Shown in pieces: positions 54,394-58,678 of a stretch of DNA of 58,678 nucleotides. A program made the translations under genes and the position numbers. The DNA lies in IMG/VR virus record IMGVR_UViG_3300045972_000025, positions 1 through 58,678 of that record; one strand, written 5' to 3'. The stretch's first letter is position 1. The number at the start of each line of letters is the position of its first letter. The notes beneath the pieces were generated by a model. That model was not told where the DNA came from. It did no database searches and saw only the letters and a program-made list of their open reading frames with translations. This DNA comes from a virus.

Positions 54394-54423
54394 TTATCCG
54401 GATCCTGAATGACTAGGTAATCT
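54394..54423 (+). promoter_or_regulatory. early-type promoter, copy 2
   Basis: TTATCC (54394-54399), 18-bp spacer, TAATCT (54418-54423), then AGTGG. The gene start (54441) follows GGAGG. Confidence 0.7.
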
Positions 54424-54440
54424 AGTGGACTGGAGGAACA

Positions 54441-54827
54441 ATGATCAATCAACTGGATCGTGAAACCATCGTGAATCTCCGGAAGGAGATGGAAGCAGCT
54501 ATGCAGGTGGTCGCCGCAAAGCATGGCATCGTCATCAAGTTCGGGAACTGCAAGTTCAGTCCTGAGAACGCTTCCTTCAAGCTCGATGTCGCCACCAAGG
54601 CCCAGAATGGGTCCGTGATCACCAGGGAAGCTACTGCCTTCAAGCAGTCAGCTGTCTACTATGGTTTGAAATCCGAGGATCTCGGGAAGGTCTTCACCTT
54701 CAATGGAAAGACTTTCAAGCTGACTGGTCTTCTCCCCAAGTCTCGTAAGTATCCCTTCCAGGCAACTTGCCTCCAGGATGGGAAGTCGTATAAGCTCCCT
54801 GAAAGCATTGCTTCTCTCCTGAAATAA
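54441..54827 (+). CDS. hypothetical early protein, 128 aa
   Basis: ATG at 54441 after GGAGG. Globular alpha/beta protein with GKVFTFNGKTFKLTGLLPKS in the second half. Composition is GC-richer than in the structural genes. It belongs to the small-gene early cluster with its own promoter; no function recognised. Confidence 0.65.
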   Translation: MINQLDRETIVNLRKEMEAAMQVVAAKHGIVIKFGNCKFSPENASFKLDVATKAQNGSVITREATAFKQSAVYYGLKSEDLGKVFTFNGKTFKLTGLLPKSRKYPFQATCLQDGKSYKLPESIASLLK

Positions 54828-54831
54828 AAAG

Positions 54832-54861
54832 TTATCCAATCTGTGTTCTAACTGGTAATCT
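54832..54861 (+). promoter_or_regulatory. early-type promoter, copy 3
   Basis: TTATCC (54832-54837), 18-bp spacer, TAATCT (54856-54861), then AGTGAACC. It begins five bases after the preceding stop. Confidence 0.72.
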
Positions 54862-54898
54862 AGTGAACCAGGGCATGGTGCCCATCATGGAGTCCCAA

Positions 54899-55135
54899 AT
54901 GCAGAACCTCGTCAATCCCGTTACCATTGCCTCTCGTCCCGAGGTCTTCACCAGCTTCCAGATCAAGAAAGTCCAGAACCTGGCCAAGAAAGCCACCCTG
55001 GTTTCCATCCCTGAACGCGATTTCCAGCGTACCCAGAAGGCTCCCCTGTCCGTTCTGTTCTATGATGAGAGCCAGAAGCTCCGGCTGATGCGCATCGGTC
55101 AGCACAACGTCCTCACCAACAAGGTTAGCCGATAG
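54899..55135 (+). CDS. hypothetical early protein, 78 aa
   Basis: The start is set at ATG 54899 (MQNLVNPVTIASRPEVF), since GGAG (54889-54892) is 6 bp upstream. Longer readings (GTG 54863) would begin only two bases past the promoter -10 box, upstream of any expected transcript start. Small basic protein with no recognised domain. Confidence 0.58.
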   Translation: MQNLVNPVTIASRPEVFTSFQIKKVQNLAKKATLVSIPERDFQRTQKAPLSVLFYDESQKLRLMRIGQHNVLTNKVSR

Positions 55136-55306
55136 ATGCAGGAGAAGCCTAAGTCGTACCGTGCCAAGAAGATCGAGAAGTTCCTGGACCGCTGGTTTCC
55201 TTATGAACCTATGAGGCTTCCAACGGTCCTGGAGCTTCGGAACCAGATGCTAAAGAACCAGTCCAGTGGAGTTAATAATTCTACGAAAAGTTATCCAGAA
55301 CGGTGA
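55136..55306 (+). CDS. small basic protein, 56 aa
   Basis: ATG directly abuts the preceding TAG. Translation begins MQEKPKSYRAKKIEKFLDRW and ends KSYPER. Codon use is GC-rich like its neighbours up to about residue 45; its end runs through the next promoter -35 box (55291-55296). Too short for family assignment, but coupling and composition support it. Confidence 0.45.
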   Translation: MQEKPKSYRAKKIEKFLDRWFPYEPMRLPTVLELRNQMLKNQSSGVNNSTKSYPER

Positions 55307-55320
55307 TTTCTGGGTAATCT
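55291..55320 (+). promoter_or_regulatory. early-type promoter, copy 4
   Basis: TTATCC (55291-55296), 18-bp spacer, TAATCT (55315-55320), then AGTTC and GGAGGAG before ATG 55339. Confidence 0.72.
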
Positions 55321-55338
55321 AGTTCAGGAGGAGTTCCC

Positions 55339-55677
55339 ATGACCAAGCTCTTGATCGGTGGAAAAGAAATGGATCTCGAAGTCGGGAAAGAAGCGACCAT
55401 CTCCTATGGTTGTGACAGCCATCCCGCGAAGATATCTGCCATGTCTGAAACCAAGGCTTTTATCACCATGGAGCTCACAGAGTACCAGTATCGCGCCACT
55501 GAAAAGGGGAAGGCAACTGGTATGGGTCATCAGGACTGGATCATCGATTGGGATCAGCCTCTCAATGGGGTTGTCCGGGCCAAGGTCAACAAGAAGACTG
55601 GAAAGTTTGTCGGTCCCAAGTCCTTCGCTGGGATTTCTGTAGGTCATGCTCGAGTTTACTACTGCTGGGAACTATAG
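55339..55677 (+). CDS. hypothetical early protein, 112 aa
   Basis: ATG after GGAGGAG. Beta-rich small protein (KLLIGGKEMDLEVGKEAT, RAKVNKKTGKFVGPK) with no catalytic motif. One gene per promoter is typical of this cluster. Confidence 0.6.
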   Translation: MTKLLIGGKEMDLEVGKEATISYGCDSHPAKISAMSETKAFITMELTEYQYRATEKGKATGMGHQDWIIDWDQPLNGVVRAKVNKKTGKFVGPKSFAGISVGHARVYYCWEL

Positions 55678-55728
55678 CCATCCTGGAACATATCCTTCTG
55701 GTATGTCGTCTGATTTAAATAATCGACT

Positions 55729-55734
55729 TATAAT
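55729..55734 (+). promoter_or_regulatory. candidate -10 box
   Basis: TATAAT. The matching position 18 bp upstream (GTCGTC, 55705-55710) is a poor fit to the -35 box of this family, so it is weaker than the other copies. Confidence 0.35.
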
Positions 55735-55764
55735 TTGAAAGTGAGGTTACTGTTGGGAGTTCTG

Positions 55765-55929
55765 ATGCTGGAATTCATAATCTTATACTCTATGCTTCAC
55801 GGCCATGGGATAGCCACTTTGTATGCCATGGACCTTGAACAAGCGAGGACCACATTCATCGAAGGTCGTCCCGATACTACCATCCTCTCTATTGAACAAT
55901 ACAGGAGCACCTATGGTCTCCATTGCTAA
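55765..55929 (+). CDS. small hydrophobic protein, 54 aa
   Basis: The ATG 55765 (MLEFIILYSMLHGHGIATLY) has GGGAG 5 bp upstream and is preferred over TTG 55735, which sits directly after the -10 box. The N-terminal ~18 residues are hydrophobic, possibly a membrane anchor or signal. It overlaps the next gene by 17 bp. Confidence 0.45.
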   Translation: MLEFIILYSMLHGHGIATLYAMDLEQARTTFIEGRPDTTILSIEQYRSTYGLHC

Positions 55930-56542
55930 CGTCGAAGAGGGTTGGGTCGATCTTTACGAGAAGTATGCTACCGAGATCATGGAATACCTCGGCTGTGATC
56001 CCGAGAACCTTCCTGTCCTGATCTTCCCTGATGATGTCGATGAAGTGTGGGACATCGAAGACGAGGATGTGTTCCCGATCTTCGAAGAAGGGACGAAGAA
56101 GCACGACTGCGCTGAGACCGAGACCTTCTCTATCGGATATCTCAACTTCGGCTACTGGATCTATCAGGGAGTTCGAATCAAGTCCGTGTCCGAACAGAAT
56201 GCCAGTCCCGTCATGTTCTACATCACAAGAATGATCACGAGGTTTGATATGCGTGTGAAGACCTTCTCTCATAACGATTTTCCTTATGATCCAGGTAATC
56301 GGGTAGAACCTTGTCCTGATCTGGATACAATGGAAGGTAGTGACAACGAGGAGAATCTCTTCCTAATGGATACTGATATGCAGTTCCATGTCGTATGTCA
56401 CCACTGTCATACCTGGCATCTGACACATGATCTGAAGTCTACAGAACCTGGTACGAATGACTTCGAAGAGGATACAGTTACCTTTAAGTGTCCTGAGTGT
56501 GGTAAGAAGGTTAAGGATGCTATCGTTACTAGGTGTCGATAA
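55913..56542 (+). CDS. acidic protein with C-terminal zinc-ribbon cysteines, 209 aa
   Basis: ATG 55913 (MVSIANVEEGWVDLYEKY) with AGGAG 5 bp upstream; earlier in-frame ATG 55823 has no ribosome site. The acidic N-terminal half is followed by CHHCHTWH (about residues 162-169) and KCPECGKK (about 194-201), two cysteine pairs of a zinc ribbon. Codon use shifts from GC-richer to AT-richer near 56270, within the gene. Its stop overlaps the next ATG. Confidence 0.6.
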   Translation: MVSIANVEEGWVDLYEKYATEIMEYLGCDPENLPVLIFPDDVDEVWDIEDEDVFPIFEEGTKKHDCAETETFSIGYLNFGYWIYQGVRIKSVSEQNASPVMFYITRMITRFDMRVKTFSHNDFPYDPGNRVEPCPDLDTMEGSDNEENLFLMDTDMQFHVVCHHCHTWHLTHDLKSTEPGTNDFEEDTVTFKCPECGKKVKDAIVTRCR

Positions 56543-56685
56543 TGGCTAACTATCCAAAACCACTGCGTCTCTGGCAGAAGCTGTCTGTGCTTCGTAGTGG
56601 GTTGAAACGAGCACCCAATGGTCGAGCCATGATCTATGTTGGTTGTAACCACTTCAGGCCTAGACAGTTACGGAGATTGAGATAA
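56542..56685 (+). CDS. small very basic protein, 47 aa
   Basis: ATG overlaps the preceding TAA (TAATG). Begins MANYPKPLRLWQKLSVLRSG and ends RPRQLRRLR, with about a quarter Arg/Lys. Possibly a nucleic-acid-binding peptide; evidence is coupling only. Confidence 0.42.
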   Translation: MANYPKPLRLWQKLSVLRSGLKRAPNGRAMIYVGCNHFRPRQLRRLR

Positions 56686-56689
56686 AAGG

Positions 56690-56719
56690 TTATCCAATCT
56701 CGCTAATCCCCAGTAATAT
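56690..56719 (+). promoter_or_regulatory. early-type promoter, copy 5
   Basis: TTATCC (56690-56695), 18-bp spacer, TAATAT (56714-56719), then AGTGAACC. The next gene has AAGGAGG before ATG 56740. Confidence 0.72.
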
Positions 56720-56739
56720 AGTGAACCAAGGAGGAAATA

Positions 56740-57426
56740 ATGGCTAAAACCGCTGTCGTTCCTGATGTCTTCGGACTGGCTCCTGTGCTGGCTCCCAAGG
56801 AGAAGGGTAAGAAAGAGAAGGCTGGTGTGCCTTCTGGTCCCGCCCTGGCCTATGTCGCTGCCATCGACTACATCATGAAGTCCCTCAAGGGTGTCCGTGA
56901 GACCTACGAAGGCATGCTCAAGGATGAGATGCTGGATCGGTTCGTGGAACAGGGGATGGAACACAAGAAGCGTCCTGACAACTACCGTGGCGTGAACGGT
57001 ATGGGCGAGGCTTCCTGCGAGATGCGAAAGCGTTCCACTGCCTCTCCTCTGACAGAGACTGAAGTCGAGGAACTCGCCAAGCTCAAGATCGAGGTCCAGC
57101 TGGAGACGGTCCAGGAAGAGATGTTCGTCTTCAACGCTGAAGTACTGAAGAATCCTGAGCTCCGTGCCAAGATCTCGGCAGCTTTCGCCAAGATCGATTT
57201 CGGTGAGCTCCAGCCCATCTCGAAGATCGAAGCTCAGAAGAAGTACGTCGCTTCCGAAGAGAGCATCGAAGAAGTCTTCAAGAAGGCTAAGGACAGCAAG
57301 ATCTGCTCCAAGCTGGTCTCGATGTTGACTACTCTGGCTGTGAAGTCTAAGTGGAGTGGCACCAAGCACGATGCCTTCACCCTACTGTCAGAAGAATCTG
57401 AAACTGTGGACCGTATCGAGCTCTAA
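56740..57426 (+). CDS. hypothetical early protein, 228 aa
   Basis: GC-rich codon use, helical, Lys/Glu-rich. The segment KPDNYRGVNGMGEASCEMRK has the feel of a small conserved phage family (single Cys, Gly-rich loop), but I cannot name it. It is well translated (strong ribosome site) from its own promoter. Confidence 0.6.
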   Translation: MAKTAVVPDVFGLAPVLAPKEKGKKEKAGVPSGPALAYVAAIDYIMKSLKGVRETYEGMLKDEMLDRFVEQGMEHKKRPDNYRGVNGMGEASCEMRKRSTASPLTETEVEELAKLKIEVQLETVQEEMFVFNAEVLKNPELRAKISAAFAKIDFGELQPISKIEAQKKYVASEESIEEVFKKAKDSKICSKLVSMLTTLAVKSKWSGTKHDAFTLLSEESETVDRIEL

Positions 57427-57438
57427 TAAGGGGTTACG

Positions 57439-58017
57439 ATGTACGGACCTCGTCCGGAGAAGGCTATCGATCCATCCGAGTTGGGAAGATTTGAACAACT
57501 CGGATGGATCGGCCAATTGAAGCTCAACGGTACATATACTATCTACGACAACAATGTATATACAAGACATCAGGAAAAGCACAAGCTGTGGGATCCCGTT
57601 TCTAGCAAAGCTATGGTGGAGCTCTGGAAACTGAAAGATACAACAATCTGTGCTGAGCTTCTTCATAAGAAAGTCAGCGGTGGACACCAGGATACCTTGT
57701 ATGTTCATGATCTGTTAACTCATCGAGGTGAAGATCTCGTAGGTTCCACCTACAGAGAAAGGTATAAGCTTCTGATGAACCTCTTCGAGCTCAAGGACAA
57801 TGGGGATTTGGGTCATTTAGTCGTTAATAAGAATCTATGGGTCAGCAGGTGGTTAACCCAGGGATTTAAGTCTGTATTTGATTCTATCACAGATCCAGAG
57901 GTGGAAGGTTTGGTCCTGAAGAATCCTGGAGCTAAGCTGGCATTCTGTGGAAAAGCTGGAAATAATGGGTTCTGGCAGATTAAGTGTCGGAAACCTCATA
58001 AGAATTACTCTTTCTAG
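57439..58017 (+). CDS. DNA/RNA ligase-type nucleotidyltransferase, 192 aa
   Basis: Motif I is QLKLNGTY with the nucleotide-accepting Lys at about residue 28. ICAELLHKK (about 70-78) fits motif III/IIIa, VEGLVLKNP (about 155-163) motif IV, and WQIKCRKP (about 179-186) motif V. The order and spacing match the nucleotidyltransferase core of ATP-dependent ligases, but at 192 aa it lacks an obvious OB domain, so it may be a minimal ligase. ATG after AAGGGG. Confidence 0.72.
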   Translation: MYGPRPEKAIDPSELGRFEQLGWIGQLKLNGTYTIYDNNVYTRHQEKHKLWDPVSSKAMVELWKLKDTTICAELLHKKVSGGHQDTLYVHDLLTHRGEDLVGSTYRERYKLLMNLFELKDNGDLGHLVVNKNLWVSRWLTQGFKSVFDSITDPEVEGLVLKNPGAKLAFCGKAGNNGFWQIKCRKPHKNYSF

Positions 58018-58073
58018 AAGACTCTATATAGACGCTGGGTGTAGCATCTATTAGATAATTTCATATAATTTTA

Positions 58074-58103
58074 TTGTCTATTTCCGGCAGAATGACGTAA
58101 TCT
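58074..58103 (+). promoter_or_regulatory. early-type promoter, copy 6 (rIIA-like)
   Basis: TTGTCT (58074-58079), 18-bp spacer, TAATCT (58098-58103), then AGTG and GGAGG before ATG 58121. Confidence 0.72.
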
Positions 58104-58120
58104 AGTGTAGGAGGAAGTCC

Positions 58121-58678
58121 ATGAAGCTCGCAAGCATGCAGGAAGCTGGGGATGTTCAGGTCGCTGCCACCGTTGGAACCCAGCGGACGTTCCAGATCCA
58201 CAACAACATCAAGAGCTTCCGGATTCTGTCCGATGGGCTCTACAGTGATAAGGTAACTGCCGTCATCCGTGAGCTCTCCTGCAATGCCTGGGACAGTCAT
58301 GTGGCTGCTGGCAAGGTCAGCGTTCCCTTCGAGATCCACTTCCCTAACGGTCTGGAACCTTGGTTCAGCGTCCGGGACTTCGGTATCGGGCTGTGTGAAG
58401 AGGATGTCTACAACCTCTACACCACGTACTTCAGTAGCTCCAAGGACCAGTCGAACGATTTCATCGGCGCTCTCGGTCTCGGTTCTAAGTCTCCGTTCAG
58501 CTACTGTGAGACCTTTACCGTTACGGTGAACTTCAATGGCATGAAGCAGATCTTCAGCGCCTTCATCAGTGAGGAAGGTCTCCCCACCATTATCAAGATG
58601 CATGAGGAAGCTACCACTGAAGGCAATGGCCTGGAAGTCAAGTTCCCAGTGAAGCGTGACGACATCAATGCTTTCCAC
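58121..58678 (+). CDS. rIIA: rIIA-like protein (GHKL ATPase), 3'-truncated by window end
   Basis: The frame is open for 186 codons to the window edge. GHKL/Bergerat ATPase motifs: IRELSCNAWDSH (N-box, Glu51/Asn55), VRDFGIGL (G1, Asp86) and FIGALGLGSKSPFSY (G2). This is the layout of phage rIIA-type proteins, known in T4 for lysis inhibition and exclusion. The long minus-strand reading over the same region is its antisense shadow. Confidence 0.85.
   Translation, partial: MKLASMQEAGDVQVAATVGTQRTFQIHNNIKSFRILSDGLYSDKVTAVIRELSCNAWDSHVAAGKVSVPFEIHFPNGLEPWFSVRDFGIGLCEEDVYNLYTTYFSSSKDQSNDFIGALGLGSKSPFSYCETFTVTVNFNGMKQIFSAFISEEGLPTIIKMHEEATTEGNGLEVKFPVKRDDINAFH

Noticed and set aside
54863-54898. 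GTG start in the early promoter
   Set aside because: It lies between the -10 box and the expected transcript start; ATG 54899 has GGAG at the right distance.
55889-56272. 127-aa minus-strand frame
   Set aside because: Antisense of the zinc-ribbon gene; no promoter or ribosome site on that strand.
56668-57369. 233-aa minus-strand frame
   Set aside because: Shadow of the GC-rich plus-strand gene at 56740, which has a strong ribosome site and promoter; the reverse product is Leu/His-rich without motif.
58061-58678. Long minus-strand frame at the right edge
   Set aside because: It is the antisense of the rIIA-like gene, which has a promoter, a ribosome site and clear ATPase motifs on the plus strand.
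1-58678. CRISPR arrays, tRNA genes, insertion sequences
   Set aside because: I saw no spaced direct repeats, no cloverleaf with CCA-type ends and no transposase or terminal inverted repeats.

Overview
The window is part of a large, tailed, contractile-tail (myovirus-type) bacteriophage genome, probably a jumbo or near-jumbo phage. It holds a very large tail sheath, a tail-tube candidate, HK97-type head genes (prohead protease, scaffold-like, decoration-like, major capsid), large terminase, portal, three tailspikes, a family A DNA polymerase and an rIIA-like gene at the right edge. Coding is dense, almost all on the plus strand, with short gaps or 1-17 bp overlaps. No tRNA, rRNA, CRISPR array or insertion sequence was seen. 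The host cannot be named from the sequence; the lytic transglycosylase and small heat-shock protein only say that it is bacterial.

Layout. 1-4.5 kb: a 5'-truncated fusion gene (2H phosphoesterase, HExxH zincin, methyltransferase), small unknown genes, a structural protein and an FmdB-type zinc ribbon. 4.6-11.8 kb: tail sheath, two unknown proteins, tail-tube candidate. 11.9-16.5 kb: head module. 16.7-26.4 kb: large acidic or cysteine-containing proteins, probably virion or morphogenesis proteins, with an HTH protein. 26.4-29.8 kb: ADP-ribosyltransferase-like gene, GIY-YIG homing endonuclease and large terminase, overlapping one another. 29.8-36.9 kb: membrane proteins, a sigma-like protein, a CHC2 zinc-finger primase-like protein and DNA polymerase. 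36.9-51.1 kb: portal, then fibre and tailspike genes. 51.2-52.9 kb: the only minus-strand genes, Hsp20 and a metallophosphoesterase. 53.0-58.7 kb: a more GC-rich early-type region with transglycosylase, deaminase, small unknown genes, a ligase-like nucleotidyltransferase and the start of an rIIA-like gene.

Regulation is unusually readable. Structural genes are preceded by about a dozen copies of a motif resembling TAACTTCT-n(4-6)-CYTATTAATGATG, placed 10-70 bp before the start codon; I interpret it as a phage late promoter. Several copies can pair with the Shine-Dalgarno sequence of the gene they precede. The clearest case is a perfect 12-bp inverted repeat before the first tailspike. That would hide the ribosome site in read-through RNA and expose it in RNA started at the promoter. 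The right-hand region instead uses a sigma70-like promoter family, TTATCC or TTGTYT, an 18-bp spacer, then TAATCT or TAATAT. A sigma-like protein at 31.7 kb is a candidate reader of the late motif. Strong hairpin terminators separate the tail tube, scaffold, capsid and later units.
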